Below are positions 8,871 through 16,918 of a stretch of DNA of 37,316 nucleotides, one piece after another. The notes below the pieces were generated by a model. It was not told the origin of the DNA. It did not search any database and saw only the letters and a program-made list of their open reading frames with translations. The translations under genes were made by a program, and so were the position numbers. Source of the DNA: a virus; IMG/VR virus record IMGVR_UViG_3300042197_000311, positions 1 to 37,316 of that record. One strand, 5' to 3'. Every line of letters starts with the position of its first letter. Position 1 is the first letter of the stretch.

Positions 8871-9851
8871 TTAAACGTATCTATAGTTAACCATTCCTGC
8901 TGGTGACATCCCCGACATCATGCCAGAACCTCCGCCACCACCAATCATGCTACCCAATCCTGACAATCCAAGCGATAGTCCACCAGTAAATGGTGCTGCT
9001 GCAATACCAATTAGGTTCCCAATCATTCCTGCTCTTGCTTGTTTTGCTTGCATGTCGGCTTGGTATTGAGCCAAATTCCGCGCATCAAGCGCACCAGCAC
9101 GCTCACGGGCTAGGTTGAGTGGCAGGTTGTAGTCTAGTTGCGGCCCAAGCGATTGACCAAGTTCAAGACCAGTCAATCCAAGCCTCGTTCCTGCCTCATA
9201 TGACGCTGGGGTGGCTCCAAGCATACGGAGTCCCGGTTGCGTGTAGAAAGAAGATGCAGCCTCAAATGAACGTCCTCTTGCTCCTGCTGCTTCTGCGCGC
9301 TTGGCTGCCAAAACATTTTCTCGATTCAAAACCTCTGTTGCCACAGATCCAGTAGACCCAAGCATACCCCTTGCACCGAATGACTCACGGGCGCGTTGCT
9401 CGGCTCCTCGTTGTTCTTCTGGAGTAAGCCCACGTGCTGCTTGTGTTGCCCTTTCAGCCTCGGCGGCTTCCATTTCCACAATTCTTTGTTGTTCTGGAGA
9501 TAACGCACCAGCAAGCGTCCTAAACAACCCAGTCTGGCCAGTCATCGTGCCAAGTTCCTGCGCTCGCAGATCGGCCATTTGTTGCGCGGCCTCAGTCCCG
9601 GCCTCACGTTGAAGCCCGAATAGCCCAGTCAACGCCTGACCTCCAAAGTCAAAGCCTTGCTGCATGAACTGAGGCGTGTACTGACCTTGAAGTCCAAGGA
9701 ACATTGGCAATGCTTGCCCATAATAACCCTCAACTCCGGTTAGTTGTTGCTGAGATACACTCGGTGCACCCCTTCTCCCTTGTGCAAAGATGTCAGTTGG
9801 AGCTGGAATCTTAGGAGCCTTTCCTCCAAACAGTCCTGATAAAAATCCCAT
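8871..9851 (-). CDS. Putative ejection / tail-associated protein with Gly-rich C-terminus (326 aa)
   Basis: A 326-aa protein starting MGFLSGLFGGKAPKIP, a short amphipathic Gly/Phe segment typical of membrane-active phage internal proteins. Long Gln/Ala/Glu-rich helices follow around 90-200 (EAERATQAARGLTPEEQRGA). A hydrophobic glycine-rich C-terminal segment (about 275-318) could be membrane-inserting (GNLIGIAAAPFTGGLSLGLS). It heads the ejection cluster directly after the second tail fibre. The start is preceded by an AT-rich leader without SD. The function is inferred from order and composition. Confidence 0.62.
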   Translation of the reverse strand: MGFLSGLFGGKAPKIPAPTDIFAQGRRGAPSVSQQQLTGVEGYYGQALPMFLGLQGQYTPQFMQQGFDFGGQALTGLFGLQREAGTEAAQQMADLRAQELGTMTGQTGLFRTLAGALSPEQQRIVEMEAAEAERATQAARGLTPEEQRGAEQRARESFGARGMLGSTGSVATEVLNRENVLAAKRAEAAGARGRSFEAASSFYTQPGLRMLGATPASYEAGTRLGLTGLELGQSLGPQLDYNLPLNLARERAGALDARNLAQYQADMQAKQARAGMIGNLIGIAAAPFTGGLSLGLSGLGSMIGGGGGSGMMSGMSPAGMVNYRYV

Positions 9852-9860
9852 AGTTTTATT

Positions 9861-9932
9861 TTATTTGTTAAATGACACAAGAAACACAATTGTATTTCCT
9901 GTATTCATGGTGAATGTTTGCTGTGTAGTCAT
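9861..9932 (-). CDS. Possible 23-codon mini-ORF between fibre and ejection genes
   Basis: The 105-base gap between the second fibre and the 326-aa gene holds an ATG at 9932 and TAA at 9861. They encode MTTQQTFTMN followed by a hydrophobic end (TIVFLVSFNK). It ends 9 bases before the next ATG. It could be a leader peptide for coupling, or chance. Only position supports it. Confidence 0.25.
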   Translation of the reverse strand: MTTQQTFTMNTGNTIVFLVSFNK

Positions 9933-9956
9933 GGTAAGCCTTGGCTATGTGCTGAT

Positions 9957-10925
9957 TCATCCTACAATTATTACGCTACAAAATCTGTTATCATATTGTT
10001 GGTAAAAATACGCTTGATTTACTGTGTTTAGTTGAGTTGTCCCAAGCGAATCTTCTCCAAATTGCCCGGGCCCCCAAGCACCGGGATAATGATGACCAAA
10101 ACCAGCAGAAGCATAATCATCATTTGGCATTGGAACATTAAAATTAACAACGAATCTACTGTCGCCTGAATCATACCATGTTGCTGTTGAAATGTTACCA
10201 CTGGCTTGAATTTGAATAAATTGCGCTTCGACATTTCCACTTGTTGCTGTTCCACTATGTGCAACAACAAATGAAGATGTGGAGATCACACTTGTAACCG
10301 TGTAAAGCCCATTAGTTCCAGAACCACTTGTAAAATTTAATCTGATAACATCATTTTGTTTAAGTCCATGATTTGTCATCCCAGAAACTGTTGTTTCTGT
10401 CGCAGTCCTTGAATAGGTTCCTGTTTTGTATGCACCAGTTCTTGATGATCCAACCTTAGTGTTCAGCTTTGCCCATGCCCTTATGCCGTAAACCGGGGCA
10501 GATCCTGTTTGCGCTCCATCCAATTTCGGAGCAGTAATAGCAGCATCAACGATTTCCGCTGTGTCTACAGAGTCATCTGCCATCTTTGCGTTTGTAACAG
10601 CGTTGTCAGCAATTTTCGACTCAGTAACAGCACCAGTTGCGATTTTCGCTGTGGTTATGCCATCGGAAGCACCAGTGGAATCCTTTATCTTGGCAGTGGT
10701 TACAGAATCTGTGGCAAGTTTGGATTCGGTTATCGCTGCGGCAGCAATGTTTCCCGTTTGTATTGTTTTAACTGAAAGCTGATTTCCGACCACCTGTAGG
10801 GTTGCATCATCTGTCGTTCCAGACGAGCCGGCTACAAATGTTGCGTTGTCTACCAAGTTGTTCAGCTTGGTGCTTGTGACTTGATCTCCGTCAGCAAACG
10901 TAGTTCCTTTAGCGAGGATAGCCAT
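9957..10925 (-). CDS. Tail fibre / receptor-binding protein with SKLA-TTAKI repeats
   Basis: A 322-aa fibre-type protein. Residues about 55-140 are tandem fibre repeats (ITESKLATDSVTTAKI, VTESKIADNAVTNAKM, VDTAEIVDAAITAPKL), a pattern of trimeric beta-helical shafts. Around 170-230 lies an HGL-type beta module (TNHGLKQNDVIRLNF) that also occurs in the neighbouring 819-aa protein. The C-terminal domain (FVVNFNVPMPNDDYA onward, rich in Tyr, Gly and Asn) is the likely receptor-binding head. It lies 2 bases after the 819-aa gene, so a tail location is supported. Confidence 0.8.
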   Translation of the reverse strand: MAILAKGTTFADGDQVTSTKLNNLVDNATFVAGSSGTTDDATLQVVGNQLSVKTIQTGNIAAAAITESKLATDSVTTAKIKDSTGASDGITTAKIATGAVTESKIADNAVTNAKMADDSVDTAEIVDAAITAPKLDGAQTGSAPVYGIRAWAKLNTKVGSSRTGAYKTGTYSRTATETTVSGMTNHGLKQNDVIRLNFTSGSGTNGLYTVTSVISTSSFVVAHSGTATSGNVEAQFIQIQASGNISTATWYDSGDSRFVVNFNVPMPNDDYASAGFGHHYPGAWGPGQFGEDSLGTTQLNTVNQAYFYQQYDNRFCSVIIVG

Positions 10926-10927
10926 AA

Positions 10928-13387
10928 TTAGAATTGTGAGATTGTTTGTCTATTCGTGACTGTGGCATCAACAGAAATTGAGTTAATTTTTGGTCGTCCA
11001 ACCCCCTGCGATCCTGACAGATTTGGTAAAATTGTCAATTGGCCATAGAATCCACGGGCATTTCCTATACGCATCCGCAAACTAGCAGTCTCATTAGGTG
11101 GTAAATCTTGACCGATTAGCGTGTTGATTTGGCCAATCTGATACTTTTCTGCGTCTGGATCTTCAGTCGAAAACTGGAATACAGCATCCGTGTTTTGATC
11201 GTTTGCCTGACATTGAACTTGAGCCACGGAGAACCTTTTGCGGTCATATGTTCTAAGGGTATACCCCCTAGTCTGAAGCTCATACAAAACATTGTATGTT
11301 GTAGAACCGCCAAGTGTGTCTAAAGACGCGCTGTCTATGGGCGCATCACTAGCATTTGCCTCATGAATACCACCTTGGTCGTTAATGTAAAATAATGTAT
11401 TTCTTGCCCCAACCTTGCCGTAGTGCACATTTAGAATGTTAAACTCACCATTTGCAAAGGTGTCTACTGATTCCCATGATTTATTTAGGGTATTGTAGAT
11501 CAGAATCGTATTGTTGCCCGTAGCGTCATTTGCCCCAGCAACACTATCCAATGGGACAGCAATGTAGTAACGATTGTCGTAGAATATCCCAACAGATTTA
11601 TCTGCCAGCGACTTATTGATTCTGTCAATAAAGGGCTGTATGTTCTTTGATAGTGGCTCACTCGCGCCACGCAAGTTGTATTGATCTAGGAACTCGATGG
11701 CATAGACACCGTTATCCGATAGGAAGAATACCACATTGGCAAATCCAACAATAGACTTTCTAGCAAGGCATCCAACTTCGCTTGTTAGCTCGGTTACTAT
11801 AGTATCCTCGAGGCTTCCCTGTGTTCCTCTAACACGATGGATACTATTCCGATTGAACACGATAAGATTGTCGTCGTAGAACGAATGGAATCCAACAGTA
11901 AAGTCGGCAATACCAGCCGTAATTCGGAACTGGCTAAAGATTTGATCGTAGGTGTCACCATCGAGAATGTCTGACGCTAGAATCTGATCCCGCTCATTTC
12001 TGTCCGTATAATCTGGAGATAATGCGGTATCACTAACATCATACCAGAACGGAACCCACAAACGACGCTGGAAGTAACTACCCCACGGAGGTGCTGGCAT
12101 ATGGGTAAATCCACCACCAATGGAGAATCTACCACCAAATTCAAAAGAGTCAGACCCTCCAGCAGTAATATCCCCAGCAGGAACATAAAACTTTATTTCA
12201 GTGGAACTAGCACTTACTACTTGATACTGGTTGCCTTGTAGTTGAGAGAGTTGCGGAATTTCTGTGTAGTGAATGGTAACAAAATCACCAACTTGAATTG
12301 TCGTGTTCCCGGTTACTGTAGCGGTCAAGAGACCATCCGAAACAGCAACGGCACTACTATTGATTGTAAATGCTTGTTGTGCTGTGTATGCCCCTCCCAA
12401 AACCTTTGTAAAACCAGATGCAACCATTTTTGCATTGGTAACGCCATAGGTCTCGTTAGCTGATGTCAAAGAAAAAGTAAAGGTATCAGCAGTAGCTACA
12501 GTTACTGTTCTCAACCCATTTGGGTTTGTTCCAGTGTAGGTAAGGTCAGATAATGTTACTTGATCCCCGGTATCAAGTCCGTGGGCCTTAACTGTTACTG
12601 TGACAACGTTTGAAGAAAGTGCCGCAGCAGTGATCACTCGGCCTTGTGGAAGCCACTCAAAAGATTGATTACCTCCATCTCGAAACAAGTAAACCCTGTC
12701 GAATGCTTGGATCATGTTGACCTCACCAGACAAAACCGCACTACCCGGGTAAGGTATATTTGTGACCGCGTAAGTTGTAAGGTTTACCTTCTTGGCATTC
12801 AATCCTGTAGCAAGAATAATGCTTTCGTCATTATTGCTTGTCGGATCGCTAAACAAACAAGATCCCAAAATGGATGTTACAGCATCATCATCAATCTGTG
12901 AATTGATGTACCCATAAGTCCCGTTGACTGTTAGGGTAGGGTTGTCAGCAATTGTATAAGAAAATGTAAGTGTTGTGGCTGATGCAACAGTCATCTGGTA
13001 AGAACCAGCTTTAATTCCTGTAATTGGTTCCGTAGTGACCTGAACATTACCAAGCGTTGCGTATGCTGTACCAGTGAGGCCGTGTGCTGAACCAAATGTT
13101 AGTGTAACGACATTACTTGAACTTGATGCGCTTGAAATCGCCTTGTTTGAGTTAATCAAGAAGAACGGCAATCTCAATGGTGAACCGCTGGATGCCAACG
13201 CACCACTACGCAGGGCAATCCCTTTTCGTGGCTGCCAGTATCCATCCATGCGACCATTCTTGGACAGCACCACCTCTCCAGCCTGTAACTGGTTCGGCTG
13301 CAACCTCTGGTTCATACCAACAAAACTGGGATCACCATCCGTTAGGATGTTGTCGTCAAGTCCTCCAAATGAACGATATGCTGGCAT
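10928..13387 (-). CDS. Tail nozzle / tail hub-like protein with inserted beta modules (819 aa)
   Basis: An 819-aa beta-rich protein. Blade-like segments recur (FDRVYLFRDGG, DNLIVFNRNSIHRVRG, NVVFFLSDNGVYAIEF), as in beta-propeller tail nozzle proteins of short-tailed phages (T7 gp12- or P22 gp10-like roles). Three inserted modules sit at about 88-150, 257-318 and 345-405; the first two begin SSNVVTxT and contain HGL. The C-terminus (TYDRKRFSVAQVQCQA, RPKINSISVDA) looks like the end of such proteins. The ATG overlaps the stop of the upstream fibre by one base. The nozzle role is inferred; a baseplate or fibre-adaptor protein is the alternative. Confidence 0.65.
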   Translation of the reverse strand: MPAYRSFGGLDDNILTDGDPSFVGMNQRLQPNQLQAGEVVLSKNGRMDGYWQPRKGIALRSGALASSGSPLRLPFFLINSNKAISSASSSSNVVTLTFGSAHGLTGTAYATLGNVQVTTEPITGIKAGSYQMTVASATTLTFSYTIADNPTLTVNGTYGYINSQIDDDAVTSILGSCLFSDPTSNNDESIILATGLNAKKVNLTTYAVTNIPYPGSAVLSGEVNMIQAFDRVYLFRDGGNQSFEWLPQGRVITAAALSSNVVTVTVKAHGLDTGDQVTLSDLTYTGTNPNGLRTVTVATADTFTFSLTSANETYGVTNAKMVASGFTKVLGGAYTAQQAFTINSSAVAVSDGLLTATVTGNTTIQVGDFVTIHYTEIPQLSQLQGNQYQVVSASSTEIKFYVPAGDITAGGSDSFEFGGRFSIGGGFTHMPAPPWGSYFQRRLWVPFWYDVSDTALSPDYTDRNERDQILASDILDGDTYDQIFSQFRITAGIADFTVGFHSFYDDNLIVFNRNSIHRVRGTQGSLEDTIVTELTSEVGCLARKSIVGFANVVFFLSDNGVYAIEFLDQYNLRGASEPLSKNIQPFIDRINKSLADKSVGIFYDNRYYIAVPLDSVAGANDATGNNTILIYNTLNKSWESVDTFANGEFNILNVHYGKVGARNTLFYINDQGGIHEANASDAPIDSASLDTLGGSTTYNVLYELQTRGYTLRTYDRKRFSVAQVQCQANDQNTDAVFQFSTEDPDAEKYQIGQINTLIGQDLPPNETASLRMRIGNARGFYGQLTILPNLSGSQGVGRPKINSISVDATVTNRQTISQF

Positions 13388-15468
13388 TAACTTAAACAGG
13401 TCGCTTGCATTTTCATTCTCACCACTGTTACCGTTGGAGTTCCACTGGTGGAAGCCAAGAATAACTCAACATAGTCGTTGGGTGCAATATCAATAATCCA
13501 CATTATGTGGAGCTTCCCGATTCCATTATGGGGAACAGTTGCGTTGCATTGAGTCGCATCTATTAAAGTTCCTCCCTTATTTAATTTTGCTGAAACCTCA
13601 ATTGAAGAACCAGTAGTATTTTGGACATCACAAGTGGCAATTATGTTGAAAACCCTGCTATAGTCGCCAGTATGTCTTAACCTGCAATTTGCTGGACTGC
13701 TAAAATTAATGCTTGTACTGGTATCTAGCGTACTAGAGTGGCTAATTTTAGCGTACGTTGTCGACAATGACATCGTGGACGAATTGCCTTGGAAGTAAAG
13801 TTGCCCCCGAGGAAGATCTTTTAATGCAATAACACCAGACTGGTCAGGCAATTGCCATGTTCTGCTGTCCGTTTGGGTTGCTGGTTTTAGTAGACCATTT
13901 AATGCTGATCCCTCCTTAAACCACTCAATCCCAAAATTAGACTTACTAATTCTGATTAGGTCATCAACCCCATTTACGCCAAACCACGCATGATGGTTAC
14001 CACCGCCATAAATTTCAGCCCCCACGCCTGTGCTTGTATTGCCGGCCACAAGTGCTGCACTGCTTGCGTTTGAGTTGAATTGACAACCACCAGTCGAGCT
14101 TCTCTTTGCAAAAGTGTTTGGTGTGCCGATATTGGTTGCCGTAACCCATTCAACATCTGAAGCACTTGAGTTTAATGCAAGTGCCTTACTGGCATTGCTA
14201 CTGTACGATGGCAACAGGTTGACCCTAGCATTTGCAACAGTTGTAGCCCCAGTTCCCCCATTGGCAACCGGAAGAGTTCCTCCGGTTCCACCATTGGAAA
14301 CCCCAAGCGTCCCACTTACGGCAGTCGTATCTCCAAGTGGAACCTTCTGGAAAGAAACGTTTGTCCCGTCAGTCCTCAAAAACTCACCAACACTTGCTGA
14401 TTGGCTTGGCAAAAGATTGTTCCTTGCGGCACTAGCTGTAGAAGCCCCAGTTCCACCATCAGAAATCGCCAAATCCGTTATGCCTGAAACACTTCCACCA
14501 GTAATAACTACTGAATCAATTGTGCCGCCACTAATGGTAACAGTCCCAGCGTTTTGCGTGGCCATGCTGCCAAGTCCAAGGGTAGATCTCTGTGCTGTAG
14601 CATCAGCATCATCCAATAAATTCCTACCAGCTTGAGTAATGCTGGCTTCAGCCCAAGTATCTACTCCGGTGGTGTACGCGAGCTTGTCAGCGGCAGTGCC
14701 TAGGGCTGACAACGATTGCAGGGTTGCATCGTATGCTTGAACGTTGGTTCCGATAACCAAGCCAAGTGTTGACCTTTGGTCATACACAGTAGCGTCATCC
14801 AACAGTGCTCTCCCAGCAGCCGTGCAAGTAATTTCCTCAACGTCACCAGAGCCAGAACTAGATCTTCCAAGAATCTTGTCTGTGCCAGATACATCTTGCA
14901 TCTTTGCATACGTTACGGAGTCTGATGCAATTGTCGTCGCCCCACTACCAGCGGATGCCGTTACATCACCAGTCAGCGCACCTCTTCGTGTGCCACCAGA
15001 TCCAGTAAACTCCAAACCACCACCAACAGTTAACTGCTCAACATCTCCAGAACCACTGCTGTCCCTCCCCAGAAGTCTGTCAGAAGTGATGTTCTGTATC
15101 TTGCCTAAAGTCACCGCATCATTGTCAATAGTCCAGACAGTTCCAGAACTACTTACAGTAATGTCGCCATAGTCCCCATCACCGGGGACACCTCCGCTTG
15201 CACCTGTTGATGCAATCGTAATACCGCCAGACGTATTAGTTATAGTAACATTAGCTCCAGCCGTGATCGTTGATTTGCTGAACCCCGAGCCATTACCGAT
15301 AAGCAACTGGCCATTGGAGGCCGACTCTAGCTTGTCCGCACTAATCTGACCATCCTCAATGTTGTCACCCTTTACCTTGGTTTTTTCTAAACCACGAATG
15401 CGCTGAATCCCAAGCCTATCTTTAAGCCAGTCTATGCTTTTATCACCAATGGATGTCTTGACGAACAT
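13387..15468 (-). CDS. Long tail fibre with internal repeats (693 aa)
   Basis: A 693-aa fibre. An N-terminal adaptor-like region (about 1-45) is followed by repetitive beta structure. LLGRDSSGSGDVEQ recurs as ILGRSSSGSGDVEE. ALLDDATVYDQRSTLGL recurs as NLLDDADATAQRSTLGL. SDGGTGAST, SNGGTGG and ANGGTGATT are spaced copies of a GGTG turn. The last 140 residues (after GVIALKDLPRGQLYF) look like a compact jelly-roll receptor-binding head. It starts in a one-base overlap with the preceding small gene, which supports the chosen ATG. Confidence 0.87.
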   Translation of the reverse strand: MFVKTSIGDKSIDWLKDRLGIQRIRGLEKTKVKGDNIEDGQISADKLESASNGQLLIGNGSGFSKSTITAGANVTITNTSGGITIASTGASGGVPGDGDYGDITVSSSGTVWTIDNDAVTLGKIQNITSDRLLGRDSSGSGDVEQLTVGGGLEFTGSGGTRRGALTGDVTASAGSGATTIASDSVTYAKMQDVSGTDKILGRSSSGSGDVEEITCTAAGRALLDDATVYDQRSTLGLVIGTNVQAYDATLQSLSALGTAADKLAYTTGVDTWAEASITQAGRNLLDDADATAQRSTLGLGSMATQNAGTVTISGGTIDSVVITGGSVSGITDLAISDGGTGASTASAARNNLLPSQSASVGEFLRTDGTNVSFQKVPLGDTTAVSGTLGVSNGGTGGTLPVANGGTGATTVANARVNLLPSYSSNASKALALNSSASDVEWVTATNIGTPNTFAKRSSTGGCQFNSNASSAALVAGNTSTGVGAEIYGGGNHHAWFGVNGVDDLIRISKSNFGIEWFKEGSALNGLLKPATQTDSRTWQLPDQSGVIALKDLPRGQLYFQGNSSTMSLSTTYAKISHSSTLDTSTSINFSSPANCRLRHTGDYSRVFNIIATCDVQNTTGSSIEVSAKLNKGGTLIDATQCNATVPHNGIGKLHIMWIIDIAPNDYVELFLASTSGTPTVTVVRMKMQATCLS

Positions 15469-15749
15469 CAGTCGTAGTAAGCAATCCCAGAACCAGCAGT
15501 AAGTGTCACTTCAGTAAACTGGCACTCGATCACCTGACCAGCAGGAACCGTCACAACGAGGTACGAACCACCAAGTCCGTCTAACGGATCTCCATTTGGC
15601 TTCCTAGCATCGGAGAACGTGCAATCAGCATCCTCAATCGCAAGGAATGAACGATAGCCCTCCAACCTTATGGCAGTATCAGCATTGGCAGAATCAAGAA
15701 CATCCCCGCCTTGCTGACCCTGTAAAAAATATGACCTACCACGCCCCAT
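15468..15749 (-). CDS. Small virion-associated protein, paralogue 2 (93 aa)
   Basis: A 93-aa beta-rich protein. It shares with its upstream neighbour the opening RGxSYxLQGQQGG, a central AIED, a late VPAGQVIECQFTEV-type segment and the ending IAYY. The two are clearly tandem paralogues. Their position at the head of the tail-fibre operon suggests a fibre tip, adaptor or decoration protein. No enzyme motif is visible. The paralogy is seen in the sequence; the function is inferred. Confidence 0.8.
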   Translation of the reverse strand: MGRGRSYFLQGQQGGDVLDSANADTAIRLEGYRSFLAIEDADCTFSDARKPNGDPLDGLGGSYLVVTVPAGQVIECQFTEVTLTAGSGIAYYD

Positions 15750-15751
15750 AA

Positions 15752-16012
15752 TCAGGCATAATACGCAATCACCGTACCACTACTAATCTGAACCTTCGTG
15801 AAGATCCCACCAATACCAATACCAGCAGGCAACGTCTTGTTGTCCAAGTTGGCAATGTCAGTAAGATTCCCAGCAGTCTCCCCAGTGTCCGACAACAGCA
15901 CACTGTCCTCGATCGCTTGAACCCAACGAAATGTCCCAGTCGCACTGTCAGCACCAGTCAACACAATGCCTCCCTGCTGCCCTTGAAGTTGATACGAATC
16001 TCCTCTAGCCAT
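15752..16012 (-). CDS. Small virion-associated protein, paralogue 1 (86 aa), first late gene
   Basis: An 86-aa protein starting MARGDSYQLQGQQGG, with AIED in the middle and LPAGIGIGGIFTKV then VIAYYA at the end. It pairs with the 93-aa paralogue 2 bases downstream. It is the first gene of the leftward late block; upstream lies the divergent regulatory region with a G-rich repeated leader. No Shine-Dalgarno sequence precedes the ATG (AGAGAATT). Confidence 0.8.
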   Translation of the reverse strand: MARGDSYQLQGQQGGIVLTGADSATGTFRWVQAIEDSVLLSDTGETAGNLTDIANLDNKTLPAGIGIGGIFTKVQISSGTVIAYYA

Positions 16013-16077
16013 AATTCTCTATGTAACACGCCAAGGCTCACGCTCCCCAGCAACAACCCATCCCTACACCACAACAA

Positions 16078-16112
16078 CCCACCAAGTCAACCCCCAAGTC
16101 GCCCACCAAGTC
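16078..16112 (-). repeat. Three-copy 12-bp tandem repeat, G-rich on the late transcript
   Basis: CCCACCAAGTC occurs at 16078 and 16102, with ACCCCCAAGTC between at 16090, an exact 12-base period. On the minus strand this reads GACTTGGTGGG, placing several G-runs 66-100 bases upstream of the first late ATG. The G-runs continue towards the gene (GTAGGGATGGG), so the leader could form a G-quadruplex or bind a protein. Confidence 0.75.
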
Positions 16113-16189
16113 CCCTTTGCCCATTTTTTGAAGGGCTGGTTTATGGATAGAAATTTCCAGCGTCATACAAATCGCGATCCCCGCCCCCC

Positions 16190-16400
16190 TATGTGTGCTG
16201 CGCTATGCCGTGCGTCATGCTTGCTGTGTCGCCGGGTATGCCATGCTGGTGCGTGATGATGATCGTGCTGGCAATGCCTAGCGTGCACTTGCTTGTGCTG
16301 TGATGCGTGCTGCGTGATGCTGCGAGTGAATGCCGGCCCTTGCGTGATAGCTTATGCGATGCACCTTGTCGCGTGGGCACGACTCGCCTTAACAGGCTCG
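16190..16400. repeat. Iteron-like stretch with GTGCTG and TGCGTGAT words
   Basis: GTGCTG occurs at 16195, 16265, 16295 and 16307. TGCGTGAT occurs at 16250, 16311 and 16341. Related words such as TGCGTCATG and ATGCGTGC fill the space between. The plus strand here is poor in A and has no credible gene. It may be a replication origin or a regulator array; spacing is irregular, so this is inference. Confidence 0.45.
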
Positions 16401-16713
16401 AATGCACGCAGGACTAGTGAGTACCAATCGAGGCGGAGCCTAAAGGCCAAGGTGAATCACAAGCGGTCAGTTTTTCTCTAAAGAGAACGAATGGATATTC
16501 CCACGTATCACCGTATCACTGGGGTATCGCTGGCAACTCTCCGGGATGCTCTTCCGAACCTATCTCCGAACCCAATCAAAAGAAAGAAAGAATATCTCCG
16601 CAGTCTATTGGCTTGGGTGAATCCGATAGCTGGTGAAGGTTGCGACTAACGTTTCATCCTTGCCGCAGGCGCATTGTACCGAGAGCCGAAATTCTGTCAA
16701 TACCTAAATGAAA

Positions 16714-16727
16714 TTAGCCTAGGCTAA
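16714..16727. promoter_or_regulatory. Perfect 14-bp palindrome, operator candidate
   Basis: TTAGCCTAGGCTAA is a perfect two-fold symmetric site without a spacer. It is followed by AGACT-N6-AGTCT (16735-16750). Together they lie 80-100 bases upstream of the first early ORFs, where a dimeric regulator of the early promoter would bind. Confidence 0.5.
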
Positions 16728-16754
16728 GTTTCTTAGACTGGGATGAGTCTGGAT

Positions 16755-16784
16755 TTGCAATGGCACGATCCGAGAAAATATTTT
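16755..16784 (+). promoter_or_regulatory. Weak sigma-70-like early promoter candidate
   Basis: TTGCAA at 16755-16760 and TATTTT at 16779-16784 are 18 bases apart; each hexamer matches the consensus at 4 of 6 bases. It lies just downstream of the palindrome and upstream of the first early gene, the right place for the early promoter. The host's promoter rules are unknown. Confidence 0.3.
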
Positions 16785-16807
16785 CCTAGTATTTACAAGG
16801 GAAATCC

Positions 16808-16918
16808 ATGAAAGTGAGAAAAAAGCGAAAAAATCTCTTGCGTATCCCGTGGCATTGGATACGTTGCCCCTGTCGCTCGTGCGACACAACACCAAATCAA
16901 ACCAAACCAATCCAATGA
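16808..16918 (+). CDS. Possible 36-aa basic Cys-rich peptide at the head of the early operon
   Basis: ATG at 16808 opens a 36-codon frame encoding MKVRKKRKNLLRIPWHWIRC, then PCRSC and a tail made by the A/C-rich leader. Its TGA overlaps the next ATG as ATGA, as in many genes here. The CxCxxC cluster and basic start are suggestive. However, two hairpins occupy the same bases, so an RNA leader is equally likely. Confidence 0.35.
   Translation: MKVRKKRKNLLRIPWHWIRCPCRSCDTTPNQTKPIQ
16841..16886 (+). promoter_or_regulatory. Two tandem hairpins in the early leader
   Basis: CGTATCC (16841-16847) pairs with GGATACG (16857-16863) across a 9-base loop. TGTCGC (16871-16876) pairs with GCGACA (16881-16886) across the loop TCGT. 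Both stems are perfect. They sit 29-74 bases before the ATG at 16915. No T-run follows, so they do not look like an intrinsic terminator; mRNA stabilisation or a protein-binding leader is possible. Confidence 0.55.

Larger units (their letters stand above)
16013..16807. promoter_or_regulatory. Divergent gene-free region between late and early blocks
   Basis: About 795 bases separate the leftward late block from the rightward early block. I found no convincing coding frame on either strand. It holds a C-rich 12-bp tandem repeat (16078-16112), an iteron-like stretch (16190-16400), GTATCRC repeats (16505-16530), two TCCGAACC copies (16553 and 16565), a perfect 14-bp palindrome (16714-16727) and a short hairpin (16735-16750). 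It is the natural place for divergent promoters, operators and possibly the replication origin. No element is proven. Confidence 0.7.

Noticed and set aside
16189-16407. A 72-codon minus-strand frame in the divergent region
   Set aside because: Its His/Ser/Thr-rich composition merely reflects the GTGCTG/TGCGTGAT words. I treat the region as non-coding.
16381-16440. A tRNA-like piece (GGCTCGAATGC)
   Set aside because: The T-loop is imperfect and no matching T-stem, acceptor stem or anticodon arm can be drawn around it.
16474-16487. TTCTC-TAAA-GAGAA hairpin as an intrinsic terminator
   Set aside because: The T-run lies before the stem on the plus strand and would be an A-run after it on the minus strand, the wrong side for termination in either direction.
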